From: Pseudanabaena galeata CCNP1313
GTDB taxonomy: Bacteria; Cyanobacteriota; Cyanobacteriia; Pseudanabaenales; Pseudanabaenaceae
DNA: 64,000 nucleotides
Assembly: GCF_029910235.1 (NCBI RefSeq)
Contig: NZ_CP112874.1
Coordinates: 1,612,001-1,676,000 of the forward strand
Direction: 5' to 3'
Positions 25,219-34,780 of the stretch are shown one piece after another; position 1 is the first letter of the stretch; each line of letters starts with the position of its first letter. Below the pieces are notes generated by a model. That model worked only from the letters and a program-made list of their open reading frames with translations, made no database searches and had not been told where the DNA came from. A program made the position numbers and the translations under genes.

Positions 25219-25689
25219 ATGCACATTGTTACGCAACGTTTATCAAGAATGGATTTATCGACAGAAACAAAGCAATTGGTTGATCGAAATTCTCTCTTAA
25301 CACTTGCACTCATTGCTGAAGATAGAACCCGCAGCCGTCATCGATTTACGACTGTTGAAGGGGAAGAGATTAATTTACAACTTCCAAGAGGTACAGCGCT
25401 CAGAGAGGGAGACATTCTCGCCGATGAGCATAGTCAAGCGATCGCCATTGTTGTTGCTAAGCCTGAGCCAGTGATTACGATTACTGCAAAGCATCCTCTT
25501 GAATTTTTAAGAGCCGCCTATCATTTAGGTAATCGGCACATTTCATTAGAAATTACGGAAACCTATCTGCGTCTATCACCTGATTCAGTTTTAGAAGATA
25601 TGGTTTTACATATGGGATTAACCGTAACTCATGAAATTCAACCTTTTCAACCAGAGTCTGGAGCTTACCATCACCACCATGATCACTAA
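25219..25689 (+). CDS. ureE: Urease accessory nickel chaperone UreE
   Basis: The protein has 156 residues. The N-terminal domain has [20 protein letters not shown]-like [10 protein letters not shown]; the metal-binding domain has [13 protein letters not shown] with the conserved His of GNRH, and the C-terminus YHHHHDH is a His tail for nickel storage. It carries Ni(II) to the UreG complex. ureF begins 11 bp before its stop, so the two are coupled. Confidence 0.95.
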   Translation: MHIVTQRLSRMDLSTETKQLVDRNSLLTLALIAEDRTRSRHRFTTVEGEEINLQLPRGTALREGDILADEHSQAIAIVVAKPEPVITITAKHPLEFLRAAYHLGNRHISLEITETYLRLSPDSVLEDMVLHMGLTVTHEIQPFQPESGAYHHHHDH

Positions 25690-26407
25690 TCCAGACTCTT
25701 GGCAATTATTACGACTATTGCAACTCACTAGCCCTGCTTTACCAGTGGGTGCTTACAGCTATTCTGAAGGAATTGAATATCTTTGCAGCAATGGCACTAT
25801 TCAAACTGAGTCAGATCTCTGTGATTGGTTACAAAGAGAGATGCATTTTGGATTTGTGACTAACGAAGCTGCGATCGCCCTCCGCGCTTATCAGTCCACA
25901 CTTTCTGACGATATCATCGCTTTAAACTACTGGAATAATTGGTTGTCAGCAACTAGAGAAACTGAAGAAATTCGTCTCGCCAGTTGGCAAATGGGACAGT
26001 CCTTAATGAAGTTATGGCAGCAGCTTCCCGATCATCAAGAAGATCAATTAGAGAGTAAATCAATCCATAAACTTTTACCAACCGCCAAGGATAATATTCA
26101 CGGAAAAGGCTGTAACTATGCGATCGCCTTTGGAATTGTTGCTGCTAGTATAGGAATTGATGCTAGTAATGCAATAGTTGGTTATATTTATAGCTGGTTA
26201 TCTAATCTAGTCAGTGCTGCGGTTCGATCTGTGCCATTTGGTCAGACTACAGGGCAACAAATCATATTTAGGCTTAGTCCTGACATTTATAGTAGTTCTC
26301 AATTAGCCCTAAACCTCTTAGATAATGAATTGGAATGGTGTGGTTGGGGTACAAGTTTAGCTAGTGCTAACCACGAGACTCAATATTCGCGATTATTTCG
26401 TAGCTGA
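25679..26407 (+). CDS. ureF: Urease accessory protein UreF
   Basis: The protein has 242 residues from the ATG at 25679 ([19 protein letters not shown]); an upstream in-frame start exists, but family members begin close to [20 protein letters not shown]. All-helical, with [10 protein letters not shown] and [14 protein letters not shown] typical of UreF. It acts as the platform and GTPase-activating partner of UreG during urease activation. It overlaps ureE by 11 bp. Confidence 0.95.
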   Translation: MITNPDSWQLLRLLQLTSPALPVGAYSYSEGIEYLCSNGTIQTESDLCDWLQREMHFGFVTNEAAIALRAYQSTLSDDIIALNYWNNWLSATRETEEIRLASWQMGQSLMKLWQQLPDHQEDQLESKSIHKLLPTAKDNIHGKGCNYAIAFGIVAASIGIDASNAIVGYIYSWLSNLVSAAVRSVPFGQTTGQQIIFRLSPDIYSSSQLALNLLDNELEWCGWGTSLASANHETQYSRLFRS

Positions 26408-26420
26408 TGATCTCGTGAAA

Positions 26421-26458
26421 TTTATTAAAACTGTTGTCAAACAACAATTTTAATAAAT
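26421..26458 (+). terminator. AT-rich hairpin after ureF
   Basis: TTTATTAAAACTGTTG and CAACAATTTTAATAAA around a TCAAA loop, 14 bp after the ureF stop. It probably ends the ureEF transcript, although it lacks a GC-rich stem. Confidence 0.5.
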
Positions 26459-26621
26459 CATAAGTGGTTTATTGAGTTAATTATAGTTATTGCCAACTAT
26501 GTTACAGCCCTTTGCTCTCAGAGCAGTAATTGCGATAGGGCAAAATCTAAGCTCAAACTTAACTGATGCAAGTAATTTACGTTACTTACATTTGGGCTTA
26601 ATATCCTGATACATTAGGCGA

Positions 26622-26760
26622 CAGCCAGCTATTTGCATTATAAAAATCAGTTTTTTGAAAGCCATCCATCGGCGGGCTTTCAAAAAACTGATTTTAATGT
26701 TTCCAGTGCCGAAGGCACTGGAAACATTAAAATCAGTTTCATAATGAGATTTGCTGACAG
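26622..26760. repeat. Two-hairpin element family D (copy 3)
   Basis: Bounded by GACAGCCAGCTATTTGCATTAT and CATAATGAGATTTGCTGACA-type ends (inverted). Hairpins: TTTTTTGAAAGCC arm and AATGTTTCCAGTGCC arm. The arms differ from copy 1 with compensatory changes (CGCC to TGCC and partner). Confidence 0.72.
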
Positions 26761-26828
26761 CCATAGTGTAAGTTTGGCAATTTCTTAAAGCTGTTCTAGA
26801 ATTGCTAAAGCCAATCGATTAGAAAAGT

Positions 26829-27677
26829 ATGGAAACTGAAAACCCCCAACTAGTTACTACTGAACAACTTTTCTTGGCTAAGATTGAGCACTTGGAGCAA
26901 GAAATACAAGTACTGCGAACACAGAATATTATTTTAAGAGAACATTTAGATGCAAAAATTACGCAAGGAGAACAACTAACACAAGCTAATCATCGTCTGC
27001 AAACGGAAATAATTGATCGCCAACAGACAGAGACTGCTCTGAGATTACTTTTAGATCGACTTTCCAGTGAAATGAATGATCTCGAAATCATTCTTGATAC
27101 CACCACATCCCATAGTGACACGATTGAAGCTCTGCTTTACGACCGAGCTTTATCCCTAGCCCGCGAAGTTACTATCGATGGGTTAACCCAGATTGCTAAT
27201 CGCCGAGCCTTTGACCAAAGATTAGAAATAGAATGGCAACGCTTAGCTAGAGAACATTTGCCATTGTCTTTGTTACTGTGTGACGTAGATTTTTTTAAGC
27301 GCTATAACGATCGCTACGGACATCCTGCGGGAGATGATTGTTTACGGACAGTAGCCAAGGCGATCGATGCTTGTATTCGTCGTCCAGCCGATCTTGCTGC
27401 TCGTTATGGTGGAGAGGAGTTTGCGGTGATTTTGCCAAATACTCTCAAAGAAGGGGCTACTTTTATTGCTGAAGAAATTTGTCACGCTATTGGTGTGTTA
27501 CGTATTCCCCACGAAGCCTCTTTTGTCAAAGATCGAGTTTCCGTCAGTATTGGTATATCTACCGCTATGCCCGAAAGAACTGTACATCCAAGAAGCATCA
27601 TTGAATCGGCGGACAAGGGTTTATATCTAGCTAAAAATCAAGGACGCGATCGCGCTGTATATAGTAGTAACTATTAA
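26829..27677 (+). CDS. Diguanylate cyclase with N-terminal coiled coil
   Basis: The protein has 282 residues. Residues about 10-115 are a heptad-rich coiled coil (Leu/Gln/Glu-rich) for dimerisation. The GGDEF domain about 116-275 is complete: DGLTQIANRRAFD, CDVDFFKRYNDRYGHPAGD, signature GGEEF at 194-198, and an RPAD I-site at 185-188 with the correct five-residue spacing, so product inhibition is expected. It makes cyclic di-GMP from two GTP in the cytoplasm. No sensory domain is visible, so input may come through the coiled coil. A single gene. Confidence 0.93.
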   Translation: METENPQLVTTEQLFLAKIEHLEQEIQVLRTQNIILREHLDAKITQGEQLTQANHRLQTEIIDRQQTETALRLLLDRLSSEMNDLEIILDTTTSHSDTIEALLYDRALSLAREVTIDGLTQIANRRAFDQRLEIEWQRLAREHLPLSLLLCDVDFFKRYNDRYGHPAGDDCLRTVAKAIDACIRRPADLAARYGGEEFAVILPNTLKEGATFIAEEICHAIGVLRIPHEASFVKDRVSVSIGISTAMPERTVHPRSIIESADKGLYLAKNQGRDRAVYSSNY

Positions 27678-27683
27678 CCATAT

Positions 27684-27740
27684 CCAAACCCAAATAGTGT
27701 GAGGCGGCGCGATGCGCCGCCTCACACTATTTGGGTTTGG
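27684..27740. repeat. GGCGGCGC-core palindrome after the diguanylate cyclase gene
   Basis: A perfect stem of about 27 bp (CCAAACCCAAATAGTGTGAG arm), loop GAT, six bp after the stop. Same design as the hairpins at 6986, 7102, 9904, 36421 and 42738, but without TATAGC ends. Confidence 0.6.
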
Positions 27741-27744
27741 ATTT

Positions 27745-27844
27745 TAATTCACGAAAGTGTGACTACATTTTTGTGAATTAAAATCCAAACCCAGTAAGGG
27801 TTTTCAAAACACAAAATGGCTACGCCATTTTGTGTTTTGGTATT
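27745..27844. repeat. Two-hairpin element family E (copy 2)
   Basis: Matches 8472-8571 in spacer (CAGTAAGGGTTTTCAAAAC) and second hairpin; the first hairpin arm is AATTCACGAAAGTG with a partly mismatched partner. Confidence 0.72.
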
Positions 27845-27847
27845 AGT

Positions 27848-28861
27848 TTATTTTGAGGCGATCGCCTGTTCGATCTTGACTTCATTTAGACAACTTCCAC
27901 TTTGCTCAAATTCAGTAATATTGGCAAGTGTGGTTTCAGCAATATTAGCTAAAGCATGACTGGTAAAGAAAGCCTGATGTCCCGTCACAATCACATTGGG
28001 GAAAGTTAACAAGCGTTGAAATGTATCATCTTGAATAACTTCATTGGATAAATCTTCAAAAAACAAGTCTGCTTCCTGTTCGTATACATCAATGCCAAGA
28101 TAGCCAATTGCACCTGATTTCAGCCCATTGATCGCAGCTTGAGTGTCAATCAACCCACCCCGACTAGTATTAATCAGCATTGTGCCAGCTTTCATTTGAG
28201 CGATCGCTTCTGTATTAATCAGATGATGTGAGTCAGGTGTCAGGGGACAATGGAGCGAAATAATATCTGACTGGGCAAATAGTTCGGATATTTGCACATA
28301 GGTCATTCCCATATCTAAGCAAGCAGAATTCTGATAAGCATCATAGCCAATTAATTTACAACCAAATCCCCGCATAATCTGAGCAAAAATTGCCCCAATC
28401 CGACCAGTTCCAATTACACCAACCGTTGCCCCATGCAGATCGAAACCGAGCAATCCTTCGATGGAGAAGTTACCTTCTCTAACGCGGTTATAGGCACGAT
28501 GGACTTTACGATTAAGCGATAGAATTAATGCCACAGCATGTTCGGCTACTGCATAGGGAGAATAAGCGGGAACACGCACTATCGTTAGTCCTAAATGTGA
28601 TGCAGCAGTCAAATCCACATGGTTAAACCCTGCCGATCGCAAAGCAATTAATTTTGTACCACCTTGAGCAAGCTTCTCTAACATCTCAGTATCAAGGTAA
28701 TCATTAATGAAAATGCAGACTGCGGAATATCCTGCGGCTAGGGAAACAGTCTCATGACTGAGATGACATTCAAAAAAAATTATTTCATGTTGGTGCTGTT
28801 TATTCGCAGTATTAAACGATTGGCGATCGTAGGACTTAGTATTGAAAAAGGCGGTTTTCAT
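27848..28861 (-). CDS. D-isomer 2-hydroxyacid dehydrogenase (D-lactate dehydrogenase type)
   Basis: The protein has 337 residues from the ATG at 28861 ([16 protein letters not shown]); an upstream start would add 13 unlike residues. NAD-binding [18 protein letters not shown], then [22 protein letters not shown] (catalytic Arg region), and the Glu and His regions [13 protein letters not shown] and TGHQAFFT. The opening 'FxTKxYDRxSF' and DLFFED segment are typical of fermentative D-lactate dehydrogenases. It reduces pyruvate to D-lactate with NADH. It lies just downstream of glgP on the same strand, consistent with glycogen fermentation in the dark. Confidence 0.92.
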   Translation of the reverse strand: MKTAFFNTKSYDRQSFNTANKQHQHEIIFFECHLSHETVSLAAGYSAVCIFINDYLDTEMLEKLAQGGTKLIALRSAGFNHVDLTAASHLGLTIVRVPAYSPYAVAEHAVALILSLNRKVHRAYNRVREGNFSIEGLLGFDLHGATVGVIGTGRIGAIFAQIMRGFGCKLIGYDAYQNSACLDMGMTYVQISELFAQSDIISLHCPLTPDSHHLINTEAIAQMKAGTMLINTSRGGLIDTQAAINGLKSGAIGYLGIDVYEQEADLFFEDLSNEVIQDDTFQRLLTFPNVIVTGHQAFFTSHALANIAETTLANITEFEQSGSCLNEVKIEQAIASK

Positions 28862-28895
28862 GGATTTCTCGCAAATAAAGTGTTTGAAATTTTGC

Positions 28896-28938
28896 TGCAA
28901 ATGACAAAGGCTCGCTTAGCGAGCCTTTGTCATTTGCA
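28896..28938 (-). terminator. Terminator-like hairpin between glgP and ldh
   Basis: A perfect palindrome, TGCAAATGACAAAGGCTCGC with loop TTA, nine bp after the glgP stop and 34 bp before the dehydrogenase start. It may terminate glgP or protect its 3' end. Confidence 0.65.
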
Positions 28939-28947
28939 ATTTAGAGA

Positions 28948-31482
28948 TTAACCACCAACATTGAGAGTCGCCCTTGCAGGATCATAGGGTTCCAATTCCA
29001 CCTTAACAGGTTTCACCTTCCAGATCTCATCGCAGTATTCTTTGATCGTCCGATCAGAAGAGAACTTACCAGAACGAGCTACATTGAGAATACTCATCGT
29101 TGTCCAATGTTCAACATCTTTGTAAGCTTCACTCACCTTAGCCTGACAATCTGAATAGGCTTGATAATCAGCCAACAACATATATTCGTCATGATGTAAG
29201 AGTGAGTCAACCAAAGGCTTGAACAAGTCCTTCTCACCTGGGGAGAAATACCCCATAGCTAAGCGATCGAGTACATTGCGAAGCTCTTCATTGCTCTCGT
29301 AGTAGTCGCGAGGATTGTAACCTTCATACTTCATCTTCTCGACTTCCGCAGCCGTCAGACCAAAGAGGAAGAAATTATCTTCACCAACTTCTTCACGGAT
29401 TTCAATATTGGCTCCATCCAAAGTCCCAATTGTCAACGCGCCGTTCATGGTGAACTTCATGTTGCCAGTACCCGACGCTTCTTTACCTGCGGTAGAGATT
29501 TGCTCCGACAGGTCAGCGGCGGGGTAAATCAACTGCCCAAGGGAAGCACTGAAGTTAGCAAGGAAGACAACCTTAATCCGTCCATGGACATCAGGATCGC
29601 GATTGACGACATCAGCAACAGCATTAATCGCTTTGATAATCAACTTTGCCATGAAATACCCAGGAGCAGCTTTGCCACCAAACACAAAGGTGCGGGGAGT
29701 CATCTTGATGTTGGGGTTTTGCTTAATCCTCAGATACAGCCCAATGATGTGCAACAGGTCAAGATGTTGACGTTTGTACTCATGGATGCGCTTCACTTGG
29801 ATATCAAAAATCGAGTTTACATCAACTTCTACACAATTGTGAGCCATGATGTAATCAGCCAGCTTTTGCTTGTTGGCTTGCTTGACTTGCCGCCAGCGAT
29901 CGCGAAAATCTTTGTCGTCAATAAAGGTTTCGAGTTTGCGAAGTTCATCAAGATGTTTTAGCCAAGTACCACCGATTTTTTCGGTAATCAATTCTGAGAA
30001 GGTTGGATTCGCTAACAATACCCAACGGCGTGGGGTGACACCATTAGTTTTGTTGTTAAATTTCTCTGGCCAAAGTTTATAGAAATCTTTCAAGACATCT
30101 TGTTTTAGGAGTTCGGTGTGCAGAGCAGCGACCCCATTGACCGCGTGACTGCCTACAGTTGCAAGATTTGCCATCCGTACTTTCTTTCCGCCACCTTCTT
30201 CAATGATCGATAGGCGCAATAGTAACTCATCATCATCAGGGAACCAAGTTTGCACATCTTGCAAGAAACGGTGATTGATTTCGTAGATGATTTCCAAATG
30301 ACGAGGCAACAAGCTTTCAAATAGAGGCACACCCCATTTTTCGAGTGCTTCAGGCATAAGGGTGTGATTGGTGTAAGCAAAGGTGCTTTGGGTAATCCGC
30401 CAAGCCTCATCCCAGAACATATGATGATCATCCACCAACAAACGCATCATTTCGGCAATGCTGATGGCAGGGTGGGTGTCATTTAGCTGAACCGCAGCAT
30501 GATCAGCGAGGTTATCTAGACGACCATATTTTTTTAGATGACGACGAATGATGTCTTGGAGTGAACAAGAAACGAAGAAGAACTGCTGCTCTAGACGCAA
30601 CTGACGACCTTGGGGGGTGTTGTCGTTGGGATACAGAACTTTGGAGATAGTCTCTGATTTGATCTTAGTTGCTACTGCGCCATCATAGTCGCCAGAGTTA
30701 AAGGCTTGGAAGTTAAAGTCTTCCCCTGCTTCGGCTTTCCACAGACGCAGAGTATTGACGGTATTAGTTTGATAGCCAGGGACGGGAGTATCGTGGGGAA
30801 TACCTTCAACGGTGAAACTAGGAATCCAACGAGTATGAGGACGACCGCGATCATCGTTGTAGACTTCAGTATGTCCGCCAAATTTAACTTGTACCGTGGA
30901 TTCGTAGCGCACGACTTCCCAAGGGTTGCCACACTTTAGCCATTTGTCAGGGATTTCTACCTGCCAGCCATGTTGAATTGATTGATTGAAAATCCCAAAT
31001 TCGTAGCGAATGCCATAGCCCATAGCAGGAATTTCTAAGGTGGCAAGGGAATCAAGGAAGCAAGCCGCTAGACGACCGAGACCACCGTTACCAAGTCCGG
31101 GATCGGGTTCTTGCTCTAGTACTTCGGTTAGGTCTAGTCCAGATTCTTTGACGGCTTGTTCGATCGATTCGTACAAATCAAGGTTGATCAGGCTATTACC
31201 AAGATGTCGCCCCATCAAAAACTCGGCTGATAGGTAGTAAACGGTCTTGATGTCTTGTTCGTGGTAGACCTTGAGTGTTTGTAGCCAACGTTGCAATAGG
31301 CGATCGCGGGTGGTGTACGACAACGCCATGTAGTAATCAGTGAAGTTGGCGAGAATCGCTAGTTTGCCTTGTATGTAGAACAGGTTGTCGGCAAAGGCTC
31401 GCTTAAGGGTTTCGATACTTAGACCTGTGCGATCGTCTTCTACCGTAATATTGCTGGTTTGATTAGCAACATTTGTTTGCAT
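28948..31482 (-). CDS. glgP: Glycogen phosphorylase
   Basis: The protein has 844 residues, standard length. Landmarks: YLSAEFLMGRHLGN, GNGGLGRLAACFLDSLA, VQLNDTHPAI, RIHEYKRQHLD, and the PLP-lysine motif EASGTGNMKFTMNGALTIGT. It releases glucose-1-phosphate from glycogen with inorganic phosphate, using PLP as cofactor. About 480 bp of mostly non-coding DNA precede it. The co-oriented D-lactate dehydrogenase downstream suggests a shared role in dark carbon use. Confidence 0.97.
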   Translation of the reverse strand: MQTNVANQTSNITVEDDRTGLSIETLKRAFADNLFYIQGKLAILANFTDYYMALSYTTRDRLLQRWLQTLKVYHEQDIKTVYYLSAEFLMGRHLGNSLINLDLYESIEQAVKESGLDLTEVLEQEPDPGLGNGGLGRLAACFLDSLATLEIPAMGYGIRYEFGIFNQSIQHGWQVEIPDKWLKCGNPWEVVRYESTVQVKFGGHTEVYNDDRGRPHTRWIPSFTVEGIPHDTPVPGYQTNTVNTLRLWKAEAGEDFNFQAFNSGDYDGAVATKIKSETISKVLYPNDNTPQGRQLRLEQQFFFVSCSLQDIIRRHLKKYGRLDNLADHAAVQLNDTHPAISIAEMMRLLVDDHHMFWDEAWRITQSTFAYTNHTLMPEALEKWGVPLFESLLPRHLEIIYEINHRFLQDVQTWFPDDDELLLRLSIIEEGGGKKVRMANLATVGSHAVNGVAALHTELLKQDVLKDFYKLWPEKFNNKTNGVTPRRWVLLANPTFSELITEKIGGTWLKHLDELRKLETFIDDKDFRDRWRQVKQANKQKLADYIMAHNCVEVDVNSIFDIQVKRIHEYKRQHLDLLHIIGLYLRIKQNPNIKMTPRTFVFGGKAAPGYFMAKLIIKAINAVADVVNRDPDVHGRIKVVFLANFSASLGQLIYPAADLSEQISTAGKEASGTGNMKFTMNGALTIGTLDGANIEIREEVGEDNFFLFGLTAAEVEKMKYEGYNPRDYYESNEELRNVLDRLAMGYFSPGEKDLFKPLVDSLLHHDEYMLLADYQAYSDCQAKVSEAYKDVEHWTTMSILNVARSGKFSSDRTIKEYCDEIWKVKPVKVELEPYDPARATLNVGG

Positions 31483-31785
31483 AGAATTATTCCTGAATGG
31501 TTACTTTGTCTTATTGCCGTTCTGCTGACCCTAAGGCGGAGGGTAATGCCCCTGTCCTATCCAAGCATAAACTTTGAGTTGTTGGTCATTTATTAACTGA
31601 TAATTTATGTTTGAGAGGCGAAATATTCACGGTTTCCTGACAATAGCTTAAATTTTTATGAAAAATCTACTTCGACAAGCTTTTAGGGATCGTAGTCAAT
31701 GACTCGACAAGAACTCCTCCCCAATCGTCATTATACCTAGGCACACCCAAGCACAAAATGACAACCCCATTTTGCACAGCGATCG
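31483..31785. other. Intergenic region upstream of glgP, nothing recognised
   Basis: About 300 bp with no convincing gene, tRNA or known riboswitch on either strand. It presumably holds the glgP promoter and leader. GTTGTTGGTCATTTATTAAC and other AT-rich stretches could be promoter parts, but no clear motif emerges. Confidence 0.5.
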
Positions 31786-31790
31786 TTCAC

Positions 31791-31908
31791 AACAATTCTC
31801 ATGATGAAAACGATTTTGGTTCAGCGCCTTCTGCGCTGAACCAAAACTAGTTGTTAAAAGCAAGCCTAGGGTGTGCTTTTAACAACTAGTTTTGGTAATG
31901 GGAATTTC
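31791..31908. repeat. Two-hairpin element family D-like (copy 4)
   Basis: The ends AACAATTCTCATGATGAAAA and GTAATGGGAATTTC resemble family D ends. Hairpin 1: TTTTGGTTCAGCGC arm; hairpin 2: AAAACTAGTTGTTAAAAGCA arm with a CCTAGG-containing loop. The two-hairpin layout is conserved while the arm sequences differ. Confidence 0.6.
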
Positions 31909-31966
31909 TAGATCATTCGCCAAAAATATTTAGGGTTATTATCAGAAAATTTGACATTGTGACCTA

Positions 31967-33781
31967 ATGAAATTATTTCTAAAGACTAAAAAAACAACCA
32001 GTATTGCTTGGTGGATTGATAACTTAATTATTGCAGTAAGTTACTTTGTATTGAGTGCATTAGTTTTGCAATTACCGCAGTCACAGCTAGGTTCTCCAGT
32101 CTGGCCACCTGCTGGTGTTACCGTTGGAGCTTTATTGGCTAGGGGGCGATCGCGATGGGTAGGAATATTTTTGGGAGCAGCTTTAAATAGTTTTCTGACT
32201 TCTAAAGTACCTTTTCCTTTTGCTATTTTTGGCGGGCTTGTACCTGCGATCGGTGCGTTAGTCTCCACCACATTAGTCATATATTTCAACAAGACAAATG
32301 ATTTATTAGGATACGTTAAACGTTTTGTCATATTTGCTCTTGTAGTCACTTTTAGTGGCACTCTTTTGCAAGCTTTACTAGGAGCTTTAATTGTATTTTG
32401 GGCTGGGTTAATTCCTTGGGATATATACTGGAGCGTTACTTGGGGGTGGTGGGTTGGCGATGCGATCGGTGTATTACTATTTGCGCCTCTAATTTGTGCT
32501 TGGTGGAACAAGCAATCAAGCATAAAATCCAATGATAATCCCGACAGTAAATTTGACAAAAAAGAACTATTTCTATGTTTATTGATTTTAGCGATAATCT
32601 TCCGTTTAGTACTGATAGAAAATCAACCGATTGAGTATTTTTTATTGCCGCCATTACTATGGTCGGCTTTTCGATTTGGTGCAAAAATTACAACTTTAAT
32701 TGCGATAGTTGTTGCGATGGCTGCGGCTGTAAGTACTGCCTATAAATTTGGGGTTTTCTATAAGGTTTCTCAAGAGAGTAACTCTCTAATATTCTTGCAA
32801 TTATTTATGGGGGTAATGCTAATTACTACAATTGCTGTCTTAGCCTTAGTTGCTGAGAATAATCGAGCCTCAGAAAAACTACAAGAACAAGTTATTCTCA
32901 AAGATAAAGCTTATAATCAGTTAGATCAAGTCAACAAGAATCTAGAAGATATAATTGATGAGCGTACCAAAGAATTAATAAAAGCTAATCAAGAAATTAA
33001 TTCTCTAAATCAACGATTAACTGTAGAAAATTATCGAATGAGTTCAGAGTTAGCAGTTACTCGAAAGCTACAAGAAATGATCTTACCAAGAAAAAAAGAA
33101 TTAAATAGTATTAAAGAATTAGATATTGTGGGATTTATGGAGCCTGCCGATGAAGTGGGTGGTGATTATTATGATGTTTTACAGCGCAATGGGCGAATCA
33201 AAATCGGGATTGGGGATGTTACAGGACATGGTTTAGAAAGTGGCGTAATCATGATCATGGTACAAACTGCGATCCGTACTTTACTAATTAATGGAGAAGG
33301 AAATCCTGTTAAATTTTTATCTACGGTTAATCAAACAATCTATGAAAATCTTCAACGTATGAATTGCGATAAGAGTTTAAGTCTAATTCTTATGGATTAT
33401 CATGATAATAAGCTCTATATAAGTGGACAACATGAAAGTGTAATTGTAGTTCGGTCAAATGGAGAGATAGAAATTATTGACACAGACTCTCTAGGATTTC
33501 CAATTGGTTTAACTGATGAGATTACTGAATTTATATTTGAGTTGGAAATCCAATTAGATTTAGGCGATATAGTTTTGTTATATACTGATGGTATTCCTGA
33601 AGCTGAAAACCAAAGCAAACAACATTATGGGCTGAAACGGTTAATTCAAGTAATCAGTGAAGCCCATAAAAAACCTATTGATCAAATCAGAGAAATTGTA
33701 ATTAACGATGTCCGTGAATTTATCGGCTCTCACAAAGTATATGATGACATTACTTTTATGGTTATGAAGCGTAAAATCTAA
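31967..33781 (+). CDS. MASE1-domain SpoIIE-type PP2C phosphatase
   Basis: The protein has 604 residues. Residues about 15-305 form a MASE1-type membrane sensor with about eight spans (SPVWPPAGVTVGALL; GWWVGDAIGVLLFAPLI are diagnostic). A coiled coil covers about 305-375, and a SpoIIE/RsbU-like phosphatase about 385-600: EPADEVGGDYYDVLQ, GIGDVTGHGLESG (metal-binding Asp), LLYTDGIPEAEN and DDITFMVMK. It probably dephosphorylates an anti-sigma-antagonist-type protein in response to an unknown membrane signal. No partner genes adjoin it. Its TAA begins the following palindrome. Confidence 0.92.
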   Translation: MKLFLKTKKTTSIAWWIDNLIIAVSYFVLSALVLQLPQSQLGSPVWPPAGVTVGALLARGRSRWVGIFLGAALNSFLTSKVPFPFAIFGGLVPAIGALVSTTLVIYFNKTNDLLGYVKRFVIFALVVTFSGTLLQALLGALIVFWAGLIPWDIYWSVTWGWWVGDAIGVLLFAPLICAWWNKQSSIKSNDNPDSKFDKKELFLCLLILAIIFRLVLIENQPIEYFLLPPLLWSAFRFGAKITTLIAIVVAMAAAVSTAYKFGVFYKVSQESNSLIFLQLFMGVMLITTIAVLALVAENNRASEKLQEQVILKDKAYNQLDQVNKNLEDIIDERTKELIKANQEINSLNQRLTVENYRMSSELAVTRKLQEMILPRKKELNSIKELDIVGFMEPADEVGGDYYDVLQRNGRIKIGIGDVTGHGLESGVIMIMVQTAIRTLLINGEGNPVKFLSTVNQTIYENLQRMNCDKSLSLILMDYHDNKLYISGQHESVIVVRSNGEIEIIDTDSLGFPIGLTDEITEFIFELEIQLDLGDIVLLYTDGIPEAENQSKQHYGLKRLIQVISEAHKKPIDQIREIVINDVREFIGSHKVYDDITFMVMKRKI

Positions 33782-33821
33782 TCTACAAGTAGCGGCGCAA
33801 AGCGCCGCTACTTGTAGATTA
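33779..33821. terminator. Palindrome starting at the phosphatase stop codon
   Basis: TAATCTACAAGTAGCGGCGC and complement around AAA. The stop codon TAA is the first triplet of the stem. Confidence 0.6.
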
Positions 33822-33853
33822 GATTTATAGATAACTTTACAAAATAAATTACT

Positions 33854-33900
33854 AAAACCCGTAAAGTTGCACCCCTTTGGGGCGCAACTTTACGGGTTTT
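33854..33900. repeat. GTAAAGTTGC-type hairpin (copy 1)
   Basis: AAAACCCGTAAAGTTGC..CCCC stem with TTT loop followed by TTTTCTTT, terminator-like. A related hairpin with the same GTAAAGTTGCGCCCC arm is at 39279-39311. Confidence 0.6.
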
Positions 33901-33925
33901 TCTTTGCAATTAAGTAGCTCACCAT

Positions 33926-33990
33926 AATTAAAACCCTAGAAAGCTTTCCCGCCCGCTACGCGGGCGGGAAAGCTTTCTAGGGTTTTAATT
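33926..33990. terminator. Long perfect palindrome before the Uma2 stop
   Basis: A stem of about 30 bp (AATTAAAACCCTAGAAAGC arm, CCCGCCCG core, loop CTACG). It overlaps the stop codon of the minus-strand Uma2 gene by two bases and is likely its terminator. Confidence 0.65.
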
Positions 33991-34645
33991 ATTGCTTAGT
34001 TATGAATAATGTTTGTAGCCATAGCCGAAACTCGCGCCGCAATACACTCATCGGCAGCTCCTTACTTTTTTCTAAAAATAGAGAAATTCCTTCTATGACT
34101 AGCACTGATGGGAAAGCTTTACTAACAGAGGAGTTAAGGTATTTGCCATCTTCAAATAGGCTAATCTCTAGTTTCCCATTTTTATATCGCCAGATTTCAG
34201 GTACAGCCAAAGCTTCATAGGCGCTGATCTGGGTAATTGAAGTTAAGTCCACCTCGATCGCTAAGTCAGGTACAGGATCAATATCTAGATCAAGTCTTTG
34301 TTTCCCAATCATCGCTTGGTAGTTTTGAATATAAAAGCAGTCGTCAGGCTCGATCCCCGCTTGCATTTTTTTACTTTTAAAAGTCGTCGATCCCAGTGAT
34401 TCCCACTCCAAGCCCAATTCATCCAAAATAATTTTGAGGAAATCTCCGATTAAGACTTTTATTCGTTCATGTCCTGCTAGTGGCATCCGAATTTCCAATA
34501 CTCCTTTGTAATAAGCAATTAGCGAATGACGATGCTCGCCTAAATCTTCGAGAATGTCTTCAAATTCTTGCCAGTTAATATCTTCGAGGGTGACTCTTTG
34601 CCCTTGATCTAGCTGAATTTGCGCGATCGCGATTTTGACTGGCAT
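33989..34645 (-). CDS. Uma2-family putative endonuclease (DUF820)
   Basis: The protein has 218 residues from the ATG at 34645 (MPVKIAIAQ), nine bases after a GGAG; the upstream TTG frame is unlikely. PD-(D/E)XK-like core: EIRMPLAGHERIK, GIEPDDCFYIQN, PDLAIEVDLTS (Asp and Glu of the fold) and EIWRYKNGKLEI. Uma2 genes are highly multiplied in cyanobacteria; the biological role is unknown, and many are associated with mobile or cassette-like DNA. A single gene here. Confidence 0.88.
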   Translation of the reverse strand: MPVKIAIAQIQLDQGQRVTLEDINWQEFEDILEDLGEHRHSLIAYYKGVLEIRMPLAGHERIKVLIGDFLKIILDELGLEWESLGSTTFKSKKMQAGIEPDDCFYIQNYQAMIGKQRLDLDIDPVPDLAIEVDLTSITQISAYEALAVPEIWRYKNGKLEISLFEDGKYLNSSVSKAFPSVLVIEGISLFLEKSKELPMSVLRREFRLWLQTLFITKQ

Positions 34646-34780
34646 GACAGAAATCTCCAAACCATGAATTTTGAGCGCGTGTAGCGTTTTGCGCTTCCCT
34701 CAGTTTAGCAAAAGCCAAGCACCACTAAGCTTTTGCTAAACTGACTCATATAGAAAAATTTTTAGATATTTTTAAAGACA

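Noticed and set aside
32041-32559. 172-codon open frame opposite the MASE1 phosphatase
   Set aside because: Antisense to membrane-span coding sequence, which often leaves long complementary frames.
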